From positions 151,501-215,500 of the forward strand of contig JAHQIW010003685.1 of assembly GCA_019055375.1 (NCBI GenBank): a stretch of DNA of 64,000 nt. The letters are read 5' to 3'. Source of the stretch: Parelaphostrongylus tenuis (Eukaryota; Nematoda; Chromadorea; Rhabditida; Metastrongylidae). Positions 22,842-30,273 of the stretch are shown here, in pieces. How positions within the stretch are numbered: position 1 is the first letter of the stretch; every line of letters begins with the position of its first letter. The notes below the pieces were generated by a model. It ran no database searches. It had not been told where the DNA came from and saw only the letters and a program-made list of their open reading frames with translations. The translations under genes were made by a program, and so were the position numbers.

Positions 22842-24934
22842 ATCGAGATTAGATTATCTGTTAAGTTCAGTATTGCACGTAATTCTCACCGGTGAAGAAC
22901 CTTTTTTTGAGTTGTGATGAGTAAGGCAGTACGAAAAGATGTAGTTCTTGGCGCTACACATCCTAGCCGAAATGCATAACTAATCTCGTGTCAGATTTTT
23001 GAATTCCCCGAACTACTTAGCCTCGATTTTTCTTCTGGATCGTCTGGATATCCTGAAATTCTATAAAATAAGAGCATGAACTCAGCTTTGAAGTATTAGC
23101 ATTTCATCTGCCCCTAGGTGTTCGGGTAGTCTAAACTGTGTGGTAATCGACTGAGTCTTATTTTAGAAACTTATCATTTTGCTGGAGGCGCTTGTGGTGC
23201 AACGGTTAGAGGTGCTGTGCGATATACACGTTACTGATGGTTCGATCTCACGCGCGAGGTTCACCAAGCGTGTCACTATAAAAACCAGATATGCATTCGA
23301 TCATTTCAAGCGGTGCTTGATGAAGTCGAGTGCATGGCGCAACCCTCACGAGTTGTTCAACGCCGGAAGCTCTATCGATCTAATTCCTTCTATGTTTCGC
23401 TGGGATTTCTCCATGTTACTTTACATAGACTAATATTATGAGGTTCTGCCATGGTGTTGGCATGCAATACTTTGAGGCACCGTTAATCAATAATGTTTAG
23501 TGACCGCAGAAAATGTGATAGCGCAACAGGACATACGGTAGTGCAGTGGATAGCACGTGCCTCTAAAAAGGGTGAGACACGGGTTCAACTCCCGACCTAG
23601 ACTCTAAGTTCTGCATATAACTCAACATTATTGGATTGTAAAGTCTGTCTCTCTAATCTTAGCAGTGTATTTCTGGTTTCGTCAATTCAATACCTTTCAA
23701 TCGACTATTTGAGTCCCGCTCAAAAACAATATGATCTGATAACACATTTTGGGCCTTTCGTGAGGTCTGTTATTGCACTTATATAGTGCAAGACACGTGT
23801 TTCTGCCTTTTAGCCTCATTAGTTAGTTGCATGGTGCCTTTTGATTCACTCAGTTCCTCGGGACATATCCCCTATGTAGAGCAATCGTCACCGAACTGTT
23901 TCCACCCATCGCACGACGCAAAAATCACCGTAGGGTTCTTTTAGAGTGATTGGTTGTCAGTTGCTTGTTACAGAGCATATGTAACAAACAATCGTTTTGA
24001 AAGAAACCACGACGATTTCTTCATCGTACGTTCAGTGCAAACAGTTCGACGTCGATTGACCTATGTAGGCAATAAGATTCCGAGTATGTGACTAAACCGA
24101 AGGGTACCATGCAACTGATGAGGCTGTAAGGCCGAAAAACGTGTGTTCTACTATATAAATGCACATGAATGGCTCATAATATGTTATCAGAGTTCGTTAA
24201 TAGTTTACCTTGCCATTATAAATCAGGAATTCGATCCTGCACAACTGTAACATCACATACATTCGTGTCTACCGCTGAGCGATGTTTGTATTATGTTGTC
24301 TATTTATTTACAATGATTTCGTTATAATATTTCTAAATGCTCAGGTTTCGCTGTGGACACGTGACGCCTCTCGCGACGATGTAAATACGCGCATTGGATT
24401 AGTGCTTAAAGCAAAACTTGATATTCCGGATTCGGAACCTCTAAGGTGATTGTTTCGTTAGATATACTGTTTAGTTTGAGAGCACGTGATGCGCAGTAGC
24501 TAAAGGGTCTGTGTGACATACACATGGTCGATCTATCAATGGTCGATAGTTCGATCCTACTCTCAAGGGTCACTAATTCTTCCATCCCTCCGCGGTCGGT
24601 AAATTGGTATCACACTTGCCTGGGAGGAGAGCAGCACTGCCTTGGTACTTCGGCAGGCAACCGCGAGTCGTTGTAAGGGTCAAATATTCATTCAATTACC
24701 TCAAACGAAGTTCAAAATTGAAGACAAATGAATGCTTCATCCCCAAGAGAATGCTCGACGTGAAGAGCGTTGTCCTTTTTCTTTCATTCTTGAATTTAGC
24801 TAGTATTTCAGTTACTGAGAAGGCTAATTTCCAGATATGAGGTACACAAGGATTCTTCAGTGCGTACATCATCGATGGTGAAACCACGTATTATGATTCC
24901 AAATAAGGAAGCCAGTGCTGTGATTACACGCTAA
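14118..24934 (+). CDS. ife-3: eukaryotic translation initiation factor 4E, IFE-3-like cap-binding protein
   Basis: Seven exons: 14118-14174, 17238-17366, 18791-18895, 18962-19033, 21515-21640, 24345-24445, 24835-24934 (TAA 24932-24934); 229 residues, the usual eIF4E length. The protein binds the m7G cap of mRNA and, with eIF4G, recruits ribosomes. By conserved family positions it has the cap-stacking Trp57 (DRNKEW) and Trp103 with Glu104 (KPMWED), Arg158/Lys163 for the cap phosphates (NVRQKGDK), and dorsal Trp74 ([11 protein letters not shown]) for eIF4G/4E-BP binding. Exons 1-5 end on codon boundaries; exon 6 ends in phase 2 and joins ..[11 protein letters not shown]. All donors are GT. Exon 5 has an unusual AAG acceptor (21,512-21,514). 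The tryptophans and close fit to the canonical factor favour the IFE-3 class over the IFE-1/2/5 or IFE-4 groups. The introns total about 10 kb and are almost wholly repeats. Confidence 0.93.
14562..15340. mobile_element. fold-back MITE M1 (eIF4E intron 1)
   Basis: Long terminal inverted repeats: left CACTTTTCCGTTAGATAGCA, right ending TCTGCCTAACGGAAAAGAAC. Inside both arms are AACTTTTCATAAGAGTGGTA and its partner near 15,265. The core holds GATC tandem units (14,968-14,987). No transposase. Confidence 0.75.
15640..15850 (-). repeat. SINE-A copy (eIF4E intron 1)
   Basis: Minus-strand head GAGCACGTGTGGCGCAGTGA-TTAGAAG, box B-like TGGTCCCTGTTTGATCCCGT, then GAGCTGGTAGCAGACTTCTG. Diverged and antisense to the host gene. 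Confidence 0.65.
15965..16265. mobile_element. fold-back element carrying a hammerhead ribozyme (eIF4E intron 1)
   Basis: Terminal inverted repeats of about 45 bases: TTATTTGAGCCACGCATGTC at the left and GACATGCGTGGCTCAAATAA at the right, each followed inward by AGTGGTC(T)-TCAATGA. The left half contains the hammerhead at 16,024-16,066. The middle has a short tandem, CCAGTGAAATTTTCACCCAA / TCAGTGAAGTTTTCACCGAA. No ORF. Confidence 0.8.
16024..16066 (-). ncRNA. hammerhead ribozyme, type I, complete core
   Basis: Reading the minus strand: GCCCGA (stem I 3' strand), CUGAUGA, GAUC-GCAA-GAUC (stem II with a GNRA loop), GAAA, then CACGUGU. With the last A of GAAA this gives the self-complementary ACACGUGU (stem III). 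Then A17 and UCGGGC (stem I 5' strand), which pairs perfectly with GCCCGA. Predicted cleavage follows GUA, between 16,030 and 16,029. All invariant core bases are present. Stem III has no loop as a monomer, so activity would be expected mainly as a double (dimeric) hammerhead, as known for short-stem-III hammerheads of retroelements. It is antisense to the eIF4E gene. Confidence 0.85.
16443..16998. mobile_element. fold-back MITE M2 (eIF4E intron 1)
   Basis: Left end has AAGAATTGTAAGCCGATCCC, right end has GGGATCGGCTTACAATTCTG, a near-perfect inverted pair that continues inward through TTATTAGCGATCATTCGAAAG. Non-coding. Confidence 0.75.
17045..17150 (-). repeat. tRNA-like fold-back fragment
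   Basis: GTGATGTGCAAAACTTTTGG and the opposed GATAGTTTTACATATCAC frame a segment with two tRNA-like pieces (GCGGATTCGAACTCCCATGT; GATTGAATCCGCGCCTC). Similar layouts are at 20.5 and 56.6 kb. Ends 90 bases before exon 2 of the eIF4E gene. Confidence 0.5.
17535..18262. mobile_element. fold-back MITE M3 (eIF4E intron 2)
   Basis: Left TTCTTTTCGTTAGGCTAGGC-GGCGACAATTGAAGAAAC and right GTTTCTTCATTTGTCGCAGA-CTAACAGAAAAGAA form the terminal inverted repeat. Internal arms carry GTTGGTAATTACTCGAGAGC and its partner. Confidence 0.75.
18597..18765. mobile_element. solo arm of fold-back MITE (eIF4E intron 2)
   Basis: Contains CAACCTCATTCACTGGAGGA, GTTTTCATAGGAGTGTTAGT and CCACATGGCCGGCTAAG of the MITE family without the inverted partner. 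It ends about 25 bases before exon 3. Confidence 0.6.
20190..20350 (-). repeat. SINE-B copy (eIF4E intron 4)
   Basis: Minus-strand CTGTGGTGTGATGGTAAGAC (box A-like) and GATCACGGGTTCAACACCCT (box B-like), with the family tail CAAAACG toward 20,205. Confidence 0.65.
20500..20602. repeat. short fold-back with tRNA-like arms
   Basis: AGTATTGAGTGGTGTGCAAAA at the left and TTGCACACCACTCAATACT at the right are inverted copies around a GAGGCGGGG-type centre, giving a hairpin of about 100 bases. Confidence 0.65.
20665..21490. mobile_element. fold-back MITE M5, right end 25 bases from eIF4E exon 5
   Basis: Left end ACTTCTGATTAAGAAGGGAC, right end GTCCTTTCTTAATAAGAAAG. Both arms carry the GTTCTTCTCCAGC(T/G)AGTAAG / CTTACTCGCTGGAGAGGAAC signature. 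The right end abuts the exon 5 acceptor of the eIF4E gene, leaving only CCCAAGTATC-TAATATTTATCATTAAG as 3' intron sequence. Confidence 0.75.
21725..22476. mobile_element. fold-back MITE M6 (eIF4E intron 5)
   Basis: Left TTGTCCATTATAAGGCGAGA-AATCAATATTCGA and right TCGAATATTCATTTGTCGTC-TTATGATGGACA are inverted copies; inner arms include CATAAGAGTGTTAGTAATCA. Begins about 85 bases after exon 5. Confidence 0.75.
22797..22836. repeat. (AT)n microsatellite
   Basis: About 20 uninterrupted TA units. Confidence 0.95.
23183..23385 (+). repeat. SINE-A copy, body deleted (eIF4E intron 5)
   Basis: Head GAGGCGCTTGTGGTGCAACG-GTTAGAGG and box B-like ACTGATGGTTCGATCTCACG, then directly the tail (TTTCAAGCGGTGCTTGATGA, GTTGTTCAACGCCGGAAGCT). 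The middle part present in other copies is missing. Confidence 0.7.
23525..23605 (+). repeat. tRNA-like sequence
   Basis: CGGTAGTGCAGTGGATAGCA (box A-like) and ACGGGTTCAACTCCCGACCT (TpsiC-like with a pairing stem). No matching acceptor stem, so a SINE head or tRNA pseudogene is likelier than a tRNA gene. Confidence 0.45.
23784..23838 (-). ncRNA. decayed hammerhead ribozyme (left arm)
   Basis: Minus strand: CUAAUGA-GGCUAAAAGGC-AGAAA-CACGUGU-C-UUGCAC. Stem III ACACGUGU is intact, and a GUC cleavage site and the stem I 5' strand UUGCA are present. The core has CUAAUGA (G5 changed) and a CUAA duplication that pushes the stem I 3' strand (UGCAA) away. Confidence 0.5.
24107..24150 (+). ncRNA. decayed hammerhead ribozyme (right arm)
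   Basis: CUGAUGA (24115-24121), stem II GGCU-GUAA-GGCC (24122-24133) and GAAA (24134-24137) form a complete core. However, stem III reads AAACGUGU, position 17 is G, and no stem I partner for AUGCAA follows, so cleavage is not expected. Confidence 0.55.
24484..24720 (+). repeat. SINE-A copy (eIF4E intron 6)
   Basis: GTGATGCGCAGTAGCTAAAG head, ATGGTCGATAGTTCGATCCT box B-like, TCCATCCCTCCGCGGTCGGT and ACACTTGCCTGGGAGGAGAG body, then CAACCGCGAGTCGTTGTAAG. Begins about 40 bases after exon 6. Confidence 0.7.
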
Positions 24935-25800
24935 CATTGATGCTTTCGATTAGCAAATGTCGTACGAACGTTAAATGTCTCGCCGTCTCGCTTAGCTTTT
25001 GTTACGAATTTCTCATCCGGTTACTTTACTCTATGTGCTGTTCTTTCTAAAGAAATGTCACTGTTTGGTCAGATAAGCTAGTGCTTCATGACTGTTTTAA
25101 ATTTATACTCTTATAAATAGTGTGTCCGGTCTTCTTGGTCCCGATAATGACAATCACCTTATGTCCTGCTGTTTAGTTTGGCAGTCCAATTCACTTTCCC
25201 GACGTTCTTTACTGTCTCCCTATTGGTTGACGTCCTCTGTTCAGTAGTATATCCAGTAGCATTGTGTAGTTGTATCGAATATGATGTACCTAAATAGGGA
25301 AGAACGTAAGGAAGTCATTGTTTCCCAGGGTTCGGTCATCTTTTTGTTTCATGTTCTGCTCTTTTTCTATCGTTACCATGTTACTATGTAGAGGTTAACT
25401 TAACAAGCTGGACAATCAATCACAGCTTATTGTGATGGGTGACTCATAACGTGATTCACTTTAGGTGATGTTAGACGACCACCGATTGTCAGTGGTCAAA
25501 TGCGGGATCACCCCGGTTTTCTTTCGTTCATCTCAGAAAATTAAGATTGTACCGGTTTATTTTCTAATAAATTGCCTTTACTGCCTTATGCGAAGTTCTG
25601 TTTTTTTTTCTTCATTTCTATGCCTCTTTATCACAATTCATTGTGCGGATCCCAGTATTTGTTGTCTCGAATTGTTTCTTCGCTTTCGTCCCCGACAAAG
25701 GTCCTCGAACATCTTATGTATTGCTTCGACTCCTGCTTATGGATTTCGCCTTTTTTTAAATGAATGCCGAGAGTGCTGATGGATTCTCTTTGCAGTGCCG
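24935..25800. other. eIF4E 3' flank, no gene seen
   Basis: T-rich sequence after the eIF4E stop. No clear AATAAA was pinned down and no ORF resembles a known family. Confidence 0.35.
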
Positions 25801-25870
25801 CAGGGTGCGCCGTTTATCATCAGGCTTTGCGATACGCCTCAGTAATCACTGCGCCACACCCGTCCCATTT
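25800..25870 (-). repeat. SINE-A head fragment
   Basis: The minus strand reads ATGGGACGGGTGTGGCGCAG-TGATTACTGAG, the head of SINE-A only. Confidence 0.5.
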
Positions 25871-26304
25871 ATCTAATGTAAAATTCTCAGCATATTCCAA
25901 AGCACATATCCGCGGCAGAATCAATCAACGAGGAGGGATCCACTCGTGTGCATCACGTCTTTCATTATCTTTATCAATAATGATCGTTCTATTTGCTTAT
26001 CATTGTTTCTAATAAAGCTGATATATTGTGTGAAAATGTGCTTGATTTTTCAGAAAATGTCAGAATAAGGGCAACGTTAGGTTCTAGAATTGACGTATTT
26101 TTCCGATATGTAGTCAAGGAGCTGGAAAAGTGAGGCCTTCAGTAATCGCGTGGTGGTGGATTCACTATGTAAAGGTGTGCGCCTACCTGAGCTTTTCACT
26201 CTGGCTTGAACAAATTCCGTTTTTTTCGCTCGTGTCTCTCAATCAACTCAAGATCACTATGGATTCCCTTCCAGTCGGCTGTTTTTGAATCTAGCTATAA
26301 CATG

Positions 26305-26615
26305 CAGTATAAAATGATAAAGGATAAAGCTCTCGGCGTTGATCAATCCCTAAGGGGTGCGCCATACATTCGTCTTCTATTTTTAACTTCGTTTGAGGTG
26401 ATTTAGTCATATCTGGGCTTTACAATGACTCGCCGTAGCCTCCCGCTGAACTGAGTCAGTGCTGCTTATCCTCCCAGACAGGTCTGACACCTTCCCGGTA
26501 TCAATCTACCGACCCCGGAGGGATGGATCGTTTGATGAGCCATGAGTGCGACATCGAACCATCCACATCGTGTGCGGTGCACAGTACCTCTGACCACTGC
26601 GCCACATGCGCTCTA
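26305..26615 (-). repeat. SINE-A, full length
   Basis: The minus strand begins GAGCGCATGTGGCGCAGTGG-TCAGAGGTAC (box A) and GATGGTTCGATGTCGCACTC (box B). It runs through the body (GATTGATACCGGGAAGGTGT, CAGACCTGTCTGGGAGGATA) to the tail ATTGATCAACGCCGAGAGCT-TTATCC. This is the best-kept copy and shows the family layout: tRNA-like head of about 75 bases, body, tail. Confidence 0.8.
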
Positions 26616-26919
26616 TTACTAAGATATTCCCATGTATATACCATAACTAATAGTGTGTGCAACAAACATCAAGTTTGGATTTTTTGCGGGTGCTAAGGAA
26701 CTTCTTCCTCAACCCAGTATTTTGCCCCAAAAGAAATTCCACGACCTGCTCAATGCATGCTTTGTTTGTGCTTTGTGAGACGGATTGCGTTATCACCATT
26801 TTTTTCAGTCGATGGATTATGGATGGTAATGAATATGTACATACGATATATAATACAATATCACCTGCTATCACCATAACGTCTCCCCATCCCTGCTATA
26901 AAGTAGGGTCCAGAGTGAG

Positions 26920-26995
26920 GCGTGTGAAACTGGATGAAGCGGGCGATACCGCCGAAACGTCCGTATGCCACTGACGTGCCAGTTTTGGGCATTCT
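26920..26995 (+). ncRNA. hammerhead-like motif
   Basis: AAACTGG-ATGAAGCGGGCGATACCGCCGAAA holds most of a core (CUGgAUGA with one extra base), stem II GCGG/CCGC and GAAA. Stem III ACGUC/GACGU (5 bp) follows, then CCAGTTT, which pairs with the upstream AAACTGG as stem I. Position 17 is G. The layout is right but the core is damaged. Confidence 0.4.
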
Positions 26996-27039
26996 CACAG
27001 ATACTGTGGATTATAGTGCTTGCAATGATTGTATCGATT

Positions 27040-27300
27040 TAATCTTATAAGGATATAACATGTTATGAGCTGATAGGTATATTGATATACAGGTGCCTGT
27101 TTCGTCCTATTGGGATTCATCAGTAGCACCCTACCTCGGTTCGTCAATCTCCTGAGGTCAAATAATTCTCTGTAAAGGAATTGACGCCAAGTAATAAATC
27201 ACTTAAGCCGGGTGATGTACTTACCTGACATTGTGGTGACCGGCAATCGAGATAGCTTTTATAATGCATCATACCTCTTCTGTCGACCGCTTTATTATAG
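27040..27300 (-). mobile_element. hammerhead-bearing repeat element
   Basis: This 260-base segment is repeated at about 56,105-56,345: shared GAGCTGATAGGT/GAGCCATCAGGT, TCGTCCTATTG, CATCAGTAGCA-CCCT, CCTCGGTTC, CTCCTGAGGT-AAATAAT, TACCTGACATTGTGGTGACC. No coding potential is evident. It ends with the tag CAGCTCATAACATGTTATAT on the minus strand. Confidence 0.7.
27076..27136 (-). ncRNA. hammerhead ribozyme, type I, near-intact
   Basis: Minus strand: GGUGCUA-CUGAUGA-AUCCCAAUAGGAC-GAAA-CAGGCACCUGU-A. Stem II closely resembles the well-known Schistosoma hammerhead (UCCCAA-UAGGA), with the closing G-C changed to A-C. Stem III is ACAGG-CA-CCUGU. Cleavage is expected after GUA, at 27,088. Stem I pairs UA.CA next to the core and UACC/GGUA further out, leaving an internal loop, as natural hammerheads need for their loop-loop contact. 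Confidence 0.75.
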
Positions 27301-28270
27301 ACCCACTTAAAATGGCATAATCTGATAAGGATATATGATATAATATTTAATCTGTATAGAATTGCACGACATATAGCACTGTATTTCAATTGAGTGGTGG
27401 CGTTGGAAAGAGTTTTCAAGTGATGCGAAAAGTTAAATAAACTGTTAGGAAGACTGGTCTTCAAGAATTACTACAATTTCTGCATGCTTGAATCGTGTGA
27501 TCAAGCAAGCTAGTCGAAGTTGCAAAAATTAATTTGCGGCATATTACCCAAGTTTCTGACGCTAGTCAACTCCTCTAAATCCATTCATATAAAATATGAT
27601 ATCATAATTAACCAATGGGTTTTTGTAGGTGATACGGGAAGTGTTGTGTCCTTTATTTGAAGTTTTATTGGAAATTTTTACCATCACATTGGTGATATTT
27701 CTGTTAGGCAGTCAGGGCCTCGTACAGAACGCATTTCCCATCGTTTTCCATGCAGTTGTTAGTGTCCAGATTTACATGGATTCAACTTGTCTGATTTTTA
27801 AGACCTTGGTGTATACCGATATGTACCTGTTCTTTGATCCTAAATCGTAGCTCGAGACTGAGCCATCTTGTCATGGACAGAATGAGATGTTCCTTATCTC
27901 ACACGGGAACATGTTCGACAACGAGTATAGTTTTTACATCGAAAAACGTAGGATACGGATTTTGAGGCGGATATTAACACGCTCACGATGACGACTAATT
28001 TATCTTTACATGATCTATAAAGGAGCGACCGATAATCCCGTAGCAGTTACATATCAAGTAAAAAGACGGTGGGAAAGAGCATGATTTCTGATTGGTTCAG
28101 ACTGGCTAAGGTGCTTCAACTTATTAGTTCATTTGTGAACTATACTGCACAAGAGAACGAAGAATTGAAGAAGCGTTCTCAACATAGACACTGTTAAAAA
28201 TCGTTCTGTATCGTGAGACGTAAGAAGTCCAAGTCTCTTCCTCCGATCTGTACCTTCGGTCGCAAAGAAA
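27301..28270. other. no gene seen
   Basis: AT-rich DNA with short ORFs only; the one at 27,629-27,850 has hydrophobic runs but no family match or plausible splice partners. Confidence 0.35.
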
Positions 28271-28274
28271 ATTT

Positions 28275-28700
28275 TAGGGCACTCTAAAAAGTTGAAAATT
28301 TTTGCATGAATTCCAAGCAAGGAGAATAATAACTACTTTTCAAAATGAAGGCCATCATTTTCTACGACTTTCTGCCATCGAATCGCCAAGTTTCGGATCT
28401 GGCGGAAGTGCCGACGCATCATCTTCCGAAGCGGCAATCAAATCTTTGGTCGATTTCGTTGGACGTCCTGAACGAGGCTTCTCTCGGAGGTTAAGATCTC
28501 CGGCACTAAAGCGTTGAAACCAATGTCCACTAGCAGATTTTCTTGTTGTGCCTTCCCCTTCAACTTCGTTGATTTCATCGACTGCAGCTCGCTGTTGAAA
28601 AAAAAAAACTCTTTCTCCAATAGTGACGCAATAAAACGCGAACTTTGAATGCATCGTTGGACCTGACGCAGGCTTGCAGCAAAATAAAAATAAAGACGAA
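28275..28700 (-). mobile_element. internally deleted mariner element
   Basis: The minus strand encodes the mariner transposase helix-turn-helix region (GHWFQRFSAGDLNLREKPRS followed by GRP). This joins soon after, across a frameshift, to the C-terminal end (WQKVVENDGLHFE then stop at about 28,345). The catalytic DD34D core between the two is missing. The N-terminal part has several disruptions. Confidence 0.75.
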
Positions 28701-29004
28701 TAATTTCAACACCTTCAAAAGGAAAATCCCACATGAGAAAATGTGATATTCCCATGATATGCCTGGGTGTTATCTCATGCTTGTTAAAGTGTCCCAGCAC
28801 TTCCTTTCCAACCGTAGTATATTCTCATTGAATTTGAATTCACTTAGCATTCTTTCCGATTTTGAAATAATCTGCGCACTGCAGTAAAAAAATAGCTTTG
28901 ACGAGATAATACCTTCATTATTGAAACATCTTTTGCAAGCACAGCGATTGTGGAAGTGTGTAATTCTGATGTGGTAATACTGTAATATGGTAGAATTTCC
29001 ATTT

Positions 29005-29110
29005 ACCGCTCTTATAGCAGTGTTATGATCTTATATATCCAAATTAACACGCATTTTACCTGTACCGGGTACGCGTGCTATCACTACACCAACGAGGCCA
29101 CTGCTCTGCT
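29005..29110 (-). repeat. SINE-B fragment
   Basis: CTCTTATAGCAGTGTTATGATC (also at 12,430), and on the minus strand GTTGGTGTAGTGATAGCACG, box A-like. Confidence 0.5.
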
Positions 29111-29688
29111 TTGGTTGCTGACAGGCAGTTGCTATGTCTTATACTGATGATAGCCTGTTAGATGATCGCTGCCGGTATGGGTAAAACACGAGTTCATTCA
29201 TCTTCATCTCGAGGTTCAAATATTTGCGTATCATCTAGTATTGGTGTTACTGTAGTTCTAAAAAACAGCTACTGTTCACCGATAATGACGCCCTGCCAGA
29301 CCAAGTTTTAAACCACTTTTGTCTTAACGTAATCCGAGACCTTTAACTTTATTGAAATGAAGCAACACTCTTTTATTTCTGGAATGTTTTTGATTTTATC
29401 GCGAGATTTATTCTGTCTCAGTGCCTAAGGCATCTTCCTGAACTCGGAGAGCTCTTCTTTGCTTACATATTTGTCTTCTTAAATAGGAGAGAGGTTGTTT
29501 CCAGCATTAATATGAACATTTCCAGCGAAAAATCACGTCGTTTGATTTGGTCGAATGTATACTAATATTGCAAATCGTAAACAAACGTCAAAGAATATTC
29601 AGAGATGTGAACACCATCAAACTCTAATGCTGCCATATTTCATTATCCCTTAAACTTAGTTTTATATTAGAGATGTCTTCTTAAGAAT

Positions 29689-30242
29689 TCACAGCTCTAT
29701 TCTTCTGCCATTTCGTATCATATCGGTTATGGAAGTTCTCTGGAAGAAAAGTACTGCTTGATCTCCACACACTTGAGGTAATGATGTAAAAAAAGCCATA
29801 CGTCCTGACTCTCCGATGTTTCAGCCATCGAAAACTGATACTTCATGGTCTGATCATGACTATCCATCTGTAATCGTTTTTTATTTTAGCTAACTAGAGA
29901 GATTGGCTTCTTTTGGTCTTATTTGACCATAGCGTCGAAATTACCGTATGATCATTTGGCCTGACGTTCCCACAAAGTTCGTGCAGTTTCTTGTCGAGCT
30001 GGATACATGTGAGCTGGAAAAATCCACTTCAAATTAGAGTTCTTACAGATACTTGGTATTTGCTGATGACAAAGAACAATATTACGTCTGGATGAGATTT
30101 CACTGGTATATGATTCTCAGCACATCTCACTAAGGTGAACAGTTTGAGCAATGCATTTCACTACATTTTACTTAAATAGTTGCGCTCTTTCCGAAGAATT
30201 TTGTGGCTGAGGTTGCAAAGTTATCTTCATATACAAATATAA

Positions 30243-30273
<31 letters not shown>

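Larger units (their letters stand above)
23728..24195. mobile_element. fold-back element with hammerhead motifs in both arms (eIF4E intron 5)
   Basis: Left CTGATAACACATTTTGGGCC and right GGCTCATAATATGTTATCAG are inverted termini. Inward lie the matched pieces ATATAGTGCAAGACACGTGT and its partner, and TTAGCCTCATTAG-TTAGTTGCATGGT / ACCATGCAACTGATGAGGCT. It has the same terminal tag as the element at 16 kb. Confidence 0.7.

Noticed and set aside
23525..23605. Functional tRNA gene
   Set aside because: Box A and box B are recognisable but the acceptor and D stems do not pair; more likely a SINE head. The same reasoning applies to 13,855-13,945.
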